The translations under genes were made by a program, and so were the position numbers. DNA of 64,000 nucleotides, from assembly GCA_020740775.1 (NCBI GenBank), contig JAHEWK010000018.1, forward strand, positions 248,001 through 312,000, written 5' to 3'. The notes beneath the pieces were generated by a model. The model worked only from the letters and a program-made list of their open reading frames with translations, was not told where the DNA came from and ran no database searches. Within the stretch, counting starts at the first letter, position 1. The number at the start of each line of letters is the position of its first letter. Below are positions 10,971 through 24,726 of the stretch, in pieces. The stretch is from Ilyonectria destructans. Taxonomy: Eukaryota; Ascomycota; Sordariomycetes; Hypocreales; Nectriaceae.

Positions 10971-12480
10971 ACTGAATCTATAACCTACTTATTAATAATA
11001 ATAGTAATATTAACCTTATTAAAGAAGAGAAGAATAATAATAATAAAGTTACTATAAAAGACTTTAAAAAACTTAAACAGTTTAATAAGGAACTATTAGC
11101 CCAGCTTAATAAACTTCTAACTGCCTTTAAGAATAATACAGCTAATAAATAGAAGTAAATTAACCTTCTAAGTACTTAGTATAAAAACCTACTAAAATAT
11201 AATAATAAGCTGGTATAGAAACTTATCAGCTAGAAAAATATATATAAAAACTATATTGAAAATCTTACTTTTAATACTGCTAGAGGTAAAAATACTAGAG
11301 AAATCCTCAGACTATACCAGCCTGACTTCTATAATAGCTTAACTACTAAACTTTAAGAATTCCTTATATAGCTTAAAGCCTACTAGATATACTACTTAAT
11401 ACAGTTTATTACAGATAAATCTAAAGTTTAATACAGTATAAAGTTCCTTATAGATAAAGCTTTATAATAGTTTAAATCTATTATAAAGAACTATATTAAT
11501 AATACCTATAACTAAAGAAAGAAAGAAACTAAAGCTATCTATAGAAGCTATATAACCTTTAAGTATAAGCTTAAGGCCTTCTATAGATTCCAGAATAAGA
11601 AATAAATTATAAAGTAAGTTATTTAGAAACTCTAATAGATAGAAGCTATATCTATATATACAGCTGAATATTATAATTTTATATTATAATTTAACTGGGG
11701 AGAAGAAGCTAATATAGCCAGCTTCTACTAAGAACTAAAATCTAAAGTTAAGAATACTATAGTTAGAAAAGAAAACTCTACTACTTATAATAGACTTATA
11801 TAACTTACTGTAGAAATTAATAACAGATAATTTAAATAATAATAAAAAAAGAAAACTAAAAAGTTAGAAGAATTCTACACTTTAAACTGAAAAGATAAGA
11901 AGTTTAATACTAACTAAGAAAAAAAAAAATATAGATACCTTCTATAGAATAAACTTAAGCTCTATAAATATTAAAGCAGTTAAGAAAAACTACTTTAAGG
12001 CAATCTATTAGAACTGCAATAATACTAAATATATATTCTATAAATATTATAAACCTAAGATTAATAATTAGTTCTAATTAGTACCTAAAGATAAGAAGAA
12101 GGTAGAATAAATTAAATAGCAGGAAGGTAACTTTTAGATAATAAATATATAATTATAATAGCCTATACTGAGTATAATAATACTGGAATCTAACTAGATA
12201 AAATAGACCTTACTGTAGATATTAACCTTAAGAGTAAGAAAATACTTAGAAAGAAAGACTATAATTATAAACCCAACTGGATAATAAAGAAGAAATATTA
12301 ACTACCTCTTAAGGAAACTTAAAAAAATATAATATCTAATATCTATAATATATTAATATTCTGAACTTTAGTTCTAATACTCTTAAAATAGAAGAAGAAT
12401 AGAGTACTATATAGAATAAAGAAAATTGGTATAGTTAGAAAAGATAAGGAAATTAAAGAAAAAAGAGTCTTTAAGTATAT
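10970..12480 (+). pseudogene. Ty3/gypsy gag relic (RIP-damaged)
   Basis: With stop codons read through, the plus strand gives a gag-like path. It has a charged coiled-coil-like leader near 10980-11200. A capsid-like region near 11300-11830 follows the familiar order (LQEFL, then a Phe/Lys segment before ...LQQF, then ...YYNFILQFNWGEEANIASFYQELK) seen in fungal chromodomain gypsy elements. The nucleocapsid zinc knuckle expected around 12000-12060 is too degraded to read. No intact frame remains. Whether this gag belongs to the pol at 13750 or to a separate older insertion is open, because about 1.2 kb of GC-richer DNA lies between them. Confidence 0.5.
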
Positions 12481-13750
12481 CCACTCTATTTATTATTATT
12501 GTTATATTATTACTGTTATAAAGATATCTATAAGAGATATCTACAGAATCCCCTAGGGGCAAGATAATATATTAGGCTGGTATTAATAGCAGAAGAGACC
12601 TAAGTATAATAACTTAGAGCTAGAGCTGTAGATACTACTGGCCTATAGCTTAAGCTTATAGTTCTAAACTACAACTCTTCTTCCTCTTCTATCTAGCAAT
12701 TAGGCAGCCCTATTTAACCTATAATTTCAAGCCTAATATCTATCAGCAGATTTTCAGGGCGGGTATTGGTATATCTATATTTATTAACCAGCTTAGAATT
12801 CTTCAGTATTTCTATTTCTGCCTACCGGCATTTAAAACCTCCAGAAATCGAAATCTATATAATAGGAATAACTGCAGATAGAAAAACCTCGCGGGAACTT
12901 AAAGGGAAAAACCACTGCAGCTAGTATCTATTAATTAGAGCTATTAAGCCAGAACCCTAATACCTATAAATAGCCCGATTCTATAACCTCTTATAGACCT
13001 AGATTTACAGCTAAAATCCGTAGATTGAGGCATTTAAGACCCAGAGGTTATAGTAGCCTAGGCCCGGAGGCTAAGATAGATACTAAGATACAGTAGCCTT
13101 ATACACCTATATGCCGAGATATAGAGGTTAGAGCAGCTTAGGCCCAGAGGTCTAAGCGGTATTAAGATGCAGTAGCCTTTTGCACCTAGGTGCCTAGGCC
13201 TGAAGGCTAAGGCAGCTTAGGCCTAGAGGCTTAAGTAGGTACTAAGACTAAGATATAGCCTTATATACTTAAGTGCTGAGTTATAAAGATTAGAGTAGAG
13301 GTTAACGCCCACCTAGGTTGAAGCTGGTGTTGTAATTGCTATTAGCTGTAATAGCTATACCTGCTGCAAGGTCTAAACCAGTATTATAGTATATATAAGA
13401 GCTATAGCGGTGTTATTTGGCCCCCACAAGCCGTGCTGTGAGTCTGCTGCTATTTTAGCTGCCCAGCTGGTCAGAGCAGCAGGCTTTAATTATAGCTGGA
13501 GCCCTTAGACTGTAGCTATAGCTGCTGCATAAAGAAAGTTAACTCTCTTAATTCTTTCTTTACTGTATTATTAGTGCCTAATAGACACTAGCTGCTATAG
13601 CAGCTAAATTTAGTAGGCCTGAAAATTTTTCCACACTAGTGCTAATAGCTGCTAGTCAGGAAGAATTTTTACAGAAGAGAGTTATATATTCATCCTATAG
13701 TGGAAGTTACTAATAAAGAAGATATTTCAGATAGATAACCTGCCTTAGAA
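12480..13750. other. GC-richer island inside the AT block
   Basis: About 1.2 kb of visibly higher GC between the gag relic and the gypsy pol. It contains a triplicated repeat (next entry) and GC-rich strings such as GGCCCCCACAAGCCG near 13420. No protein-coding path was recognised. It could be the LTR and leader of the pol-bearing element or a separate insertion; I could not find a matching copy near 26870 to prove an LTR. Confidence 0.35.
13053..13295 (+). repeat. Three diverged tandem units of about 79-85 bp
   Basis: Units begin at about 13055, 13134 and 13213 with a CAGCTTAGGCCYAGAGG-type start, contain a TAGCCTT core, and end with a GTTAGAG- or TAAGG-type string. The differences are mostly transitions. 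Confidence 0.6.
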
Positions 13751-16700
13751 ATACCACCAGTTATAGTAACTCTCTATAAAGATACTATAAAAATCTCACC
13801 TTAATAATAATATAATAATAAAATTAGGTGTAAGTTTTATATATAAAGAGAAGAAGAGCTAAGTATCAGTATAGATATAGAAGCCAGATAAATTAAATAA
13901 CTTAAGCTTCTTCTTACTAATAAAGATATCCAGACTTCAGTAGATAAATACCCTAAGTTTAATAATAAAAACAGTTTAGAGGCTAAATTAATAACTTAAT
14001 ACTTTAAGAAAGTTAAATTAGAAACTAATATATTTAAATTTACTCTTATAATAGTTATAAAATAAGAAAGAAACCAGTAAATACTTAACTACCTTATTAA
14101 ATAAATAGTAAGTATAGAAAAAGAATAATCTATCTATATCTATATAATCCCTTATAAAGATATCCCTAAACTAAATAATTACCTGGAAACTATAATTCTT
14201 AATAATAAATTAAGATTATATTCTAAAACCTCTAGATATAATAGTATATTATAGCTATTATATACCTACTATATATATTTAGTTTACTATTTTAAGAAAA
14301 TCTACTATAACTGCTATTCTATATAAATTATTCTCTAGCTGCTATAATAATTCTATAATAAAATTAAGATAAGAAACTATAGAATTATTAAGTAGTTTAA
14401 TAAAGTAGAAGTAATTTAGCTAGAATAACTTAATAACTTCTACTCTAATAAATATATTAAGGCAGACTTTAAGATTAGTAACTATATAATAGAGGAATAC
14501 TATATATATAAAAAAGAGAAAGTTAAGTTATAGTATAGCTTAATTAAATATCCAGCTGACTATACTATAAACTGTATAAATAGAATATACCTTAAGTATA
14601 TAGAATATATATAAGAGATTAAAGTATAATTCTATAAGATATATAAAGATAAATTTAACTTTAAAACTTAAATAGAAGGAGAACTCTATAATAGGCTGTA
14701 GTATAAAGAAATCTATAAGTATATAAAAAATAATAAATACTATCTATAATAGAGTAATAAATAAGTATAACTACAGAAGAAGATATCCTACTTCTATAAA
14801 AAACTCTTAATATAGTAAACTATCCTAAAGAAGATATAATTATAATAGAAGTTTAAATTAAAGAAGTATAAGTAATAGTATTAATAGACTGTAATACTAC
14901 TATAAATTATATCTAACTAAAGTTAGTAAATAAGTTGGAAATTCTATAGAGATATAAAAATAGACTCTATAAAGTATCTAATTTAAAAGAAATACCTTTT
15001 AGCTATAATAATAGATAGATAATTTAAGAGGTTAATTACCTTAAGGTACTTATAGATAAAAAGAATAAAGGTATTATATTTAATATTATTAAAGTTAAGA
15101 ATTATAATATAGTACTAGAATAACTATAGCTTAGAAGAAATAACCCTAATATTAACTGAAAGATAGACTAAATATACTAAAGAGGTATACCTCTTAAGAT
15201 TTCAGATAGTAATAAATATAAATAGAGATTTTAAACTTTAATTAATAATAATAAAGTTATAAAAAAAGATATAATAGAAACTTTCTTACCCCTAAAGAAA
15301 ACTAAATATAAATACTAAATAGAAAAAAGATAATATCTTAAATAAATTATTATATTTCTATAAAGATAGTTCTAATAACTAGATAAAAACCTCTAAGAAT
15401 AAAAAGAATAGAAAAAAGAGAATAAATAACTTAGAAAGATTCCTCTAAAGTACTATATCTATAAGAAACTTTTTACAGAAAAATTAAAAATAGATCTACT
15501 AAAACTAAAAGAATAAAACTTAAAGATTATCCTTAAAAATAGAATTAACCTGAAATTCTTTCTAATTTATAAACTTAATAATAATAAGCTAATAATACTA
15601 AAAGAATATATCTAAGAAATATTATAAAAAGGCTATATCTAAGTCTTAAAGTCTTTAGCTAGATATCCAGTTATATTTATACCTAAGAAAAATAGAAAGC
15701 TATACCTCTATATAGATTTTAAATAACTTAATAATATTATTAAAAAAGACTAAACTTTATTACTTTTAATCTTTAAGCTGTAAGATAGACTGTATAAAGC
15801 TAAGGTATTTATAATATTTAATCTTAAAGAAGCCTATAATTTTATCTATATTAAGAAAGAATATAAGTAGAAAACTGTATTTAGAATTAAATTCAGACTA
15901 TATAAATATCTGGTTATACCTTTTAGACTTATTAATATACCTATAGTATTTTAATATATAATTAATTATATATTATAAGAGTATCTTAATATCTTTATTA
16001 TATACTATTTAGATAATATCCTTATTTTCTCAGAAAATAAAGAAGATTATAAGCAATATATCTATATAGTATTATAGAAGCTATAAGATATAAACTTATT
16101 AGTTAAACTAGAGAAAAGTAACTTCTATACTTTAGAAGTAGAATTCCTTAGGTATATAATATTCTATAACTAGATATAGATAGACCTTAAGAAGATTATA
16201 GCAGTTAAGAAATAGCCTATACTGATTAATCTAATAGAAGTATAATTCTTTTTAAAATTTACTAACTACTACTAATAATTTATTAAAAACTTTAGTAAAT
16301 ATACTATTCTACTTATTAGACTTATAAGAAAAAAAGTAGAATTTAATCTTAATAAGAAAGCTAAATAAGCTTTAAAAATAATTTAAAATATTATTCTTAT
16401 AAAATTAGTATTAATTTTATTTAACTTAAAAAAGGAAATTAAATTGGAAATTAATACTTTTAACTTTATTTTAGGCAGCTAGATTAGCTAAAAAGATAAA
16501 AATAAGTTACTATACTCTATTATATTCTACTTATATAAAATATATAGTATAGAATTTAACTACTCTATCTAGAATAAAAAATTCCTTATAATTATTAACT
16601 ATTTTAAGAAATTCTAATATTACCTTTTAAAAAGTAACTATAAGATTAAAATCTATATAGACTATAAGAATATCTTATATTTTACTATAATATAGTAACT

Positions 16701-16939
16701 TAATAGATAATAACTTAGATATATAGAATATCTATTAGAGTTTAACTATACTATTATCTATATTAAGAGATTAAAAAACAGTTAAGCTAATATAATTAGT
16801 TAATATACTGACTTTAATATTAAAATAGTTAAAGCTAATAAATAAATTTTCTCTTTTACCCCTAAAGGATATATATAGCAGAAGTATTTAGGATATATAT
16901 ATATAAAGTATAAATTAACCTCTATATACTATAAACTAC
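13750..16939 (+). pseudogene. Ty3/gypsy gag-pol relic, first part (protease, reverse transcriptase, RNase H)
   Basis: Stops ignored, the plus strand shows gag-like sequence to about 14850 and a retropepsin-like segment near 14870-15150. Reverse transcriptase follows near 15560-16180, with FIPKKNRKLYLYIDF and YYLDNILIFS. The catalytic YxDD is therefore YLDN, an Asp-to-Asn change expected from G-to-A RIP. RNase H runs to about 16830. The frame is broken by many TAG/TAA codons. Pol stops at 16939, where the 8.2-kb element is inserted, and resumes at 25142. Confidence 0.8.
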
Positions 16940-16944
16940 TATAG
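16940..16944 (+). repeat. Left target-site duplication TATAG
   Basis: The five bases before the left LTR equal the five bases after the right LTR (25137-25141), as expected for gypsy integration. Confidence 0.85.
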
Positions 16945-17354
16945 TATAACAGTTATACTCTCTAGGCTGCTATATATATAGTATAGGGTAGGCAAGAGAT
17001 AGGTTGCTGGTGGATAAACTGTAGGTTTATATTAGCAGATAGATTAGGGCGTTACTTACTGGGTAAATATTACGTCTGGTAATAGTTAAGTACAGTAATA
17101 TATAGCAAGTCAAGGTAATTAAGGTAACTAAGTTGTATTGATAGCTGAGTAGCTACTTATAGTGAATGTACACTACTCGGTTGTCTATATACTAGGGTGA
17201 TCGAGCGTGATTACCGTGTAAGTGACTATGATTACTGGTGATTAGAGGTAATTATGGAGTGATTATATATGGCTAAACTATATTCCGTTCCGGGAGGCTG
17301 AGAAAAGTGGGGCTGCGCCTGGGGCCTGATGCAGGTTGCGGCCAGGCTGTAATA
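16945..17354 (-). repeat. Left LTR (3' LTR of the minus-strand element)
   Basis: 410 bp. It aligns base for base with 24727-25136; every difference I can see is a transition. The left edge reads TATAACAG where the other copy has TGTAACAG, and the right edge reads CTGTAATA where TG..CA ends predict CTGTGACA. Confidence 0.88.
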
Positions 17355-20300
17355 TAATATCTCCCCTCTAATGAATCTTATCCTAAGATTCCGTGGTTTT
17401 ATTATCTGTCTGTTGGTTCTATTTCCAGTAGGCCTAACTTACTTCTTAATTATTATAAATAAACTGACAGTATATCCAGTTATACTGCTCAACGTCGCAC
17501 TGCCTTTTTCCATACTATTCAGACCATCAGTTATTACGTTATGCTATATTCTTTTTGTTCTAAGTGGGGTTTATTCTGCAAAATGATTAAGAAATTATCT
17601 TAATATGGTGAATGTACCCGGTGAGGTTATTTGTGTGATAGTTCTAATATTTCCATCGGGGCGTATGTGTGATTTTCTTGTTATGTAGTGTTCTTTATAT
17701 GCTGACTTTATGGGTAGTGAACCGAATAAACACCGAGTCTAATCATTTAGAGCAAGAGGAGGAAAAGGCTGAAGAGCAAATGATGGCGGTGTAGGTTGCT
17801 CTGAATGAAGTGCTAAACTATTTGGTGCGTCTTTATTGCCAGAAGTGCGCACTGAAATTGAAGGGTGAGGAAATGGTGTGTTGTGGGCTTTAATTTTTAG
17901 ATAAGTTAGAGGAGGCTGAGTAAAATAAGGTATCCGCCGAGGAGGTAGTCTATCTGGATGGCTTCTTTTGAGACTACTCTGTAGAGGCTTTGGCTAGCCT
18001 GTGGGATTCCTTAGGGCTTAGTAATTTTATTCTTTCTGTAGAGTCTGGGGGGACTCCTCTAATTCCCTCTGGTAGTAGGTGAGGACCCTTAGAATCTGTC
18101 CCAATATATGTTTCCTGGAGTACTTCTTCGTCTGAGGAAGTCTTTTAGTTTGGCTTAATAATACATAAGGTGTTTGTAGGGTTCCTATATATCTTCCGAT
18201 AGGTTGCAGTTCTTTTATCTTATAAGATATTTTATTTTGTTGTTTTCTCTTTTTATATTGAGGATTGTTTTGACTGTGAATTCCTGGTTATTCTTAACTT
18301 TCATTTTCTAGTTGTTATTCTATATTTTGATGTAAATAGTGTCTGCTGCTGATTTAAGTAATGAAATATAAATAATTGGGTGGAGCTTGACCTTTAGTGG
18401 TAAGTCCAGTTTGTAATTATTTTCTGATATTTTTTCTAAGATTTTATAAGGTTTAATAAATTTGAAGTTCAATTTGTTATTCAGCCTTTTCATTATAATG
18501 TTTTTTATTACAAGGTAGACTATATCTCCCCTCTGGAAGATTAATTCCTTTAATCTTTTCTGGTCGTAATATTTTTTTATTTAATTATATATAAACTCCA
18601 GTTCTATATATATTTCTTTGTGTAGCTATTGTAGCTAGTTGGTGGTAAGAGTTGCTTTGGCGTTTAGCGGTCCTTCTTGTAATGATCTGTAGGTATCTGG
18701 GGTAAATCTAAAATTTATATAAGCTGGTATAAGCTTTGTTATTCCGGAGGTGGATATGTTATAGGCCAGTTGCACTGTAGGTAGCTTCTAGACTTAATTA
18801 TCTTACTTATAGTTGACATAGCACTGTAGGTACTGTTTAACTATTTAGTTGAGTCTTTCTGTTTGTCTATCCACTTGTGGTCTCCAAGCTGTTGTGAGCT
18901 TATAGTTCAATCCCATTTAGGCTATTAGTCCTTGCCAGAATTTGGATATAAAGGTTATTCCTCTATTGGATATAATTTCTATTGGCAGTCTGTATATACT
19001 GATAATGTTTCTTAAAAATATATAAGAAAGTTATTCTGTATCGGTAGACTCTTAGTAGGGTAGGAAGTATAAGAACTTTATAAGCCTATTTATAATAATA
19101 AATATACTGTTATAGAGTATTCTAGTTATTAGGTCCTTAGATAGCAGGAGTTTGGTAATATAGTCTATAGTGATAGATTCCTAAGGTCGTTATGCTACTG
19201 GTAGCGGTTATAACTGTCTATAAGGCTTATATTGTGGTAATTTTGACTTATAATACAGATTACAGCCTTTAATAGTATCTGAGATGGCTTTCTTTATTTA
19301 AGGAAATAAGTATATTGTCCTAAGCCTCTTAAGGGTTCTGTTAATACCCTAGTGTCTGTATAGGGGGTGTTTGTAAACTTCCCGTATAAGTTATTATTAT
19401 AGTTCTTCAGGAACCTGCAGTTATTCTGTTTATTCTTCCTCAGAGAGTGCGTTATTATACTTCTGGATTTCTCTTAATAGTGGGTTATCTGGTTTTACTA
19501 TATGTATTACTGCGAGTATTTATTTGTTGAGTTTATTGACGAATTGTACTTTCTTTATTGGTTCTGGGAGCTAGTCTTTATATGCTATTTTAAGTTTCTT
19601 GTTATATTCTGGGTATACTGTCTGTAGGTAATTGTCGTTTTTTGGTATTATGTAATTATAATGGAATCTTTTGTGGGCTTAGCTTCTTATAAGCCCCTTA
19701 GTTTAGTAGCATTCCATTCTGTCCTTCAGAAAGCTAGGTACTAGTTTCTAAGGTATAAATACCTATTTGTAGTATATTAGTATTCTATAGTTATAGTTAA
19801 ATTCATTAGGAAATACTTTATTATTATTGTTGTAGAATAAGTATTTCTTATGGATTTTTATCTGCTATATTTTGCTGGGCATTTTATTTATATTGTGCTA
19901 TTTTTCCTTATACTTGTGGAGGTTGGTAATATATCTCTATTTGAGATATCCTTCTGGGGTCAGCTTAAGGAGTTATTTATTTTTCTTAGTAATACCAATA
20001 TTGAAGTCAGGTTGTCAGCTAATAGTATCTACTCTGCTATTCTTCGATCCTTTTTTGTAGATAATGATATAGTCAAATTCCAATAGGTATTCCGTATAGT
20101 GGAGTTGCCTGCTACTAAGTTCTTAGGTAGTTGTAAAGTGTGAGATATTTTTGTGGTTGGTGTAGACTTTAATTTTATACTTACTTTCTAAGAGGTAGTA
20201 TTAGAATTCCTTAAATAAGTTAACTATAGTAAGGAATTCTTTATTATAGATAGAGTAGTTAAGCTCTATTCTATAGAGTTTATATAAGTAGAAGGCAATT

Positions 20301-23300
20301 AGGTGTAATTTCCCGTTAATATTTCTTTATTCTATTTAGGATTCCAGACTAAAGTTAGAAGAGTCTATTTCTAGCTTTACTTCTTTCTTAAGGTTAAATA
20401 TAATTAAGACTGGTTTGCTGAGAATTGCCTTTTTAATATTATTAAAAGCCTTCTATACTTTAGTATTCTATTTAAACTTTACTTCTTTCTTTATAAGTTC
20501 TATAAGAGTATATCTAATACTTTTGAAATTATAAATAAACTTTCAGTAGTAGTTAGTAAATTCTAAGAAGCTCTATACTTCTTTAATATTTTTGGGTTTC
20601 GGCTAATCTTTAATAGCTTTAATCTTCTTATAATCTATATAGATCTTATTTAGACGGATTGTATATCTAAGAAAGTCCACTTTATCTATATAGAACTTGC
20701 TTTTCTCTGGTTTAATAAGGAGGTTTATATCTTATAGTTTCTTAAGTACTGTATAGATATATTCTATATATTCTTCTTCTATATTGGAGAAAATAAGGAT
20801 ATCGTTAAGGTAATATATAATGAAGATATTAAGGTATTCTTATAGTATATTGGTAATTATTTGTTGGAAGGTTGCCGGTATGTTAGTGAGTCTAAAAGGT
20901 ATTACTAGATATTTAAAAAGTCTGTACTTTATGCAGAAAGCAGTCTTCTATTTATCTTTTAGTTTAATATAGATAAGGTTATAAGCTCCTTTAAGGTTGA
21001 GGGCTGTAAACTACTTCTTGCTATATAATTAATCCTTTAGTTTATTAATAAGTGGCAATAGTATTTAGTTCTTAATAGTGATATTATTAAGCTGTTGGTA
21101 GTCTATAACTAACTATAGCTTTCCGTTTTTCTTTGGGACGAATATAACTGGATATCCTGTAGAGGACTTCAATATCCTGATAAATCCTTTTTTTAATATA
21201 TCTTTAAGGTATTCTTTTAATGTATGGAGTTGAACTTCGTTGAGGTTATAAATCTTATAGAACTTGGCTGTAGTTCTGTCTTTCAGCACTATCTTATAGT
21301 TCTATTAACCATGCTGCAGTAGGCCTGTTTCCGTTTCTTTAGTAAATAGCTTTTTGTAGATTCGGTAAGTAAGGGGTACATTCTTGAGTCTGTTGTCTGC
21401 CTTCTTTGCTTCCTTTATTTCTTTTAGTTCTTCGTTGAGCTTTATGAATTGAGCTTGTACTCGTGCGATAGTGCGGTGTATCTTATTGGTGTGGGTATTG
21501 CGGTGTTTATATCTGGTGCCTCGGGGTGGCAAAGTATCTATTGTATTGTCGCGCATTACTCTGCTGGTGCCGTTATCAGTTGGAGTTTGAGATCTTATGT
21601 CGTTATTGTCTGAATTCTATTTGTAAGAGGAATGATTGTCGATATTATTAAAGGTTATTTAGCTAGTTCTCCAATTGATCAGTAGGTTTACTTATTGCAG
21701 CTATAGGTAGCCTAGAATTAAATTATATTATGCCGAGGGGATGATATTAAAAGAGATACCTTTATTATATTTGTTTATAAAAACCTTAAGGTGATTAACC
21801 TCTCTGGTAATATATCCGCTGTCGTAACTGAAACTCGTTCCTTTGAGGTTCTGCACTTAGTATAGGTTTAATTTGTTCTTCTATAGTAGCTTCAGCTTGT
21901 TTACCACTCTTGGGTGAAGGTAGTTAAATTCTGTATTACTATCTACCAGTGCGGCGAGCTAGTATCTCTTGATTTATACCTGGATTTCCAAACAATCCGT
22001 TCTTATGCTTCCTGTAGCACGTAGAGCTCTTACTGGGAGTTCTACTTCTCCTAGCTCTAAGCCTATCTGTTGCTCTATTATAGAGGGTGAGGATGGTTTT
22101 TTGTCTGTGTTCGAACTACCTTATATCAGTCTCGGTCTTCGGCTTGTCCGCCGGTTTGTTGTCGAAAGTTGAATCCGTCTTTATACATTCTGTGCATACG
22201 TCTGTAGGTTTTCTTCTTTTCTTTATTGTATCTTGGGCATGTATGGGTGCTGCAGTCTATTGCGAATTGTTCTTTATATATTTCGTTGGGTATAGGTATA
22301 GGGATGTATTTCTTCTTTAATCTTCGCGAATATAGGGAGCCTTTTCTGTTTCCTTGGTGACTCTTGTTGTTGTATTCTTCTTTCTGATTGTATTGTTTGC
22401 TTGTTGTTGTATTGGGGTTTTCTTTCTGCTCGGGTAGGGGTTGTCTGGTTATCCCTAGCCATTCTTCTATTTCTTTTCGTTGAGTATTATTGTTGGATAA
22501 TTCGTTATATTTAGGTTTTTCTGGTTGGAAGTGTTTTTATTCTTGCGGGAAATATCTTTGTTCTTTCTGTGCTTAGTGCTAAAGATATACTTTGGTTTTT
22601 ATGTGGATCCGATATTCCTGGTGTTGGCAATCTTGGGGGTCCTGAGACCCTTATATATATTATTGGGGAAATCTGGTTATCTTGGCTTTCAGAATAGTAA
22701 TATAGAACTTAGGGTATCCTCCTGTATTTTTATAGTACTCTATATTATTCTTTATATATAGTTAGGTAATAGGGATGCCTAATAGTCTTAGGGGGTAATA
22801 GTTATATATCCATTTATCTTTTAGGTAGTAATAGCATTGTGGGTAGTAATACGAGATCTATAAGATCTAGTTGTATCCTTCTATACTTAGGTGGAGAATG
22901 GGGTAATCCTGGAATTCTCCTTTTAGTTTTACAGTTAAGTGTCTTACTTTATATCTTATTATTGCGTAAAGGTAGATAGGTTTATATTATTTAGCATTCT
23001 GTTATTCCCTTATAAGTTATTAGTATATTTTGCCCTTATTTCCCTATTATTATTTACCTTACTCGTTAAGTGTGGCCTTATCCTACTATAGTTTCTCTAT
23101 TAGTATCTAATTTGTTTCTTCCTGGGTGCTGGGTATACATTCTTCTATATAGGGGTCCAGTCTTTCTTTGTCGCTGGAATTAGGGTATTTATTCCTAATA
23201 TTATAGTATTCGTCACCTTCATTCAGTATAGTGCCAGCTATCTACTGCTAGTCTATCTGAGTGTTATAGTCTTCTAGCTGTCTATTAGGGATGTTATTCT

Positions 23301-24726
23301 GGGTGTCCAGTACTTTTAGTATTTCTCTTCAGTAGGTTTCTAGTTGCTTTTCCTATCGTACTATAGCTATCATTCTGGGTCTGACTGCTATTAGTTTGAT
23401 TGTTAGTGGTTCTGGTACTGGTATCTATTCTGCCGGTTTCTTCTGCCTATTTACCTTCAAGGTAGGTTCTTCCAGGTGAGGTACTTCTACTTCTTTTTGG
23501 GATAGGTATTATTCTCTGCTGGGTAGGTATATAGGCCAATTGGGGCTGCTATAGTTATACCCGCTTTATATTATAGTGATAGTTCGTATTTATACTGCTG
23601 TTTTGGGTTCCCCCTGCCTCTGGATGGTATTAATTGATTGTTATCCAGTGGGTATAGGTTGGAACTGTTGTTCTTTCTTGGGCTTATAGTATTCTTATAT
23701 GAAATATCCCTTTTTGTTGCAGTTATAGTATATAATATCCTTTTTGTCTTGGGGCTGCCTCTATATAGCTTTAAGTTCTATAGGTCCAGTGTGCGTTCCC
23801 CAAGAGGTATTTCCGCAAGAGTCGTTCTGTCGGCCGCCTCTCTGTCCTCTACTGTTCCCTTACTGGTTGGGATAGTAGGGATTATATGGAGTATCCCGGC
23901 CTCTTTAGCGTGTTGCAGCTTTCTCCCTATGTCTTTTGTACTGTTATTTGTCGATTTTGACAGCTATAGTGATATATTCCGTAAGGATATTGGGTCGGTT
24001 AGTTTTATAGAGCTTATCTTTAACCTCGTCCTTTAGTTTCTGGTAGAATATTTCTATAAGTACCTTATTCTTTCAGTCTAACTTAGAGGCAACTTGTTGG
24101 AGTGTAATAGTATAGGCGGCAGCAGAATGAATTTATTTGAGTGTGTGAATTTTTGCGGCTATCTATCTTTCTTTATTAACTATTCCGAATATATCTTTAA
24201 GGGCGATTTTAAAGTTTTCTCAATCTGTAAATAGATTAACTGTATTCTGGTTCTAGTTGGCCTTATTGTTATTAAGGAAATTTTTAAGAATAGGTTCGAA
24301 CTAATTTTTTATGTTACTGGATATCAGATTGCTTATAAATAGCAGTTGTAATTCTGCAGATACCAACCGTTATAGATACCACTGGAAATATCCTTTCATT
24401 CTGATAATAAAGGGCATAATATCGCTAGGTATTCCATTAAATTTTTCCGGCAGCAGTGGTTTTATTACTTCCCCTGGGTCGCGCTTAGTATTTCTGGCGA
24501 TTGGTGCTGGTGCGTTCTGTACTTACTGCTGCAGAGTGTGGATTAGGTTGTGTAGCTGTTTGACTTTGGCGGCTATATTGGTGTTATTTGCTGGAGCTAT
24601 ATAAGCTGGTAGTGTAGGCGTAGTATTTAGGGTAGTGGTAGTTCGGTTAGTTCTGGATATCTTGACAGTGTGAGATATTGCTTAATAGTTGACGTGAGTA
24701 ACCTTTCTAAATAAGAGCTATCAATA
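17355..24726 (-). pseudogene. Internal region of the nested gypsy element: gag-pol relic
   Basis: On the minus strand gag should occupy about 24600-22400, and a protease-like segment lies near 21980-21650. Reverse transcriptase is at about 21250-20550 (SSAGYPVIFVPKKNGKL; the YxDD motif is YLND near 20795-20820), then RNase H to about 19850. The integrase includes PQVDRQTERLN at 18880-18848, the conserved PQTDGQTERVN-type motif. A short C-terminal tail ends near 18150. Stops and an Asp-to-Asn change in the polymerase motif show it is dead. Several hydrophobic plus-strand frames here are antisense shadows of gag-pol. Confidence 0.8.

Noticed and set aside
23638..24604. Plus-strand Leu/Val/Ser-rich frames that look like membrane proteins
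   Set aside because: They lie antisense to the gag region of the nested gypsy element, whose minus strand holds the real (decayed) protein.
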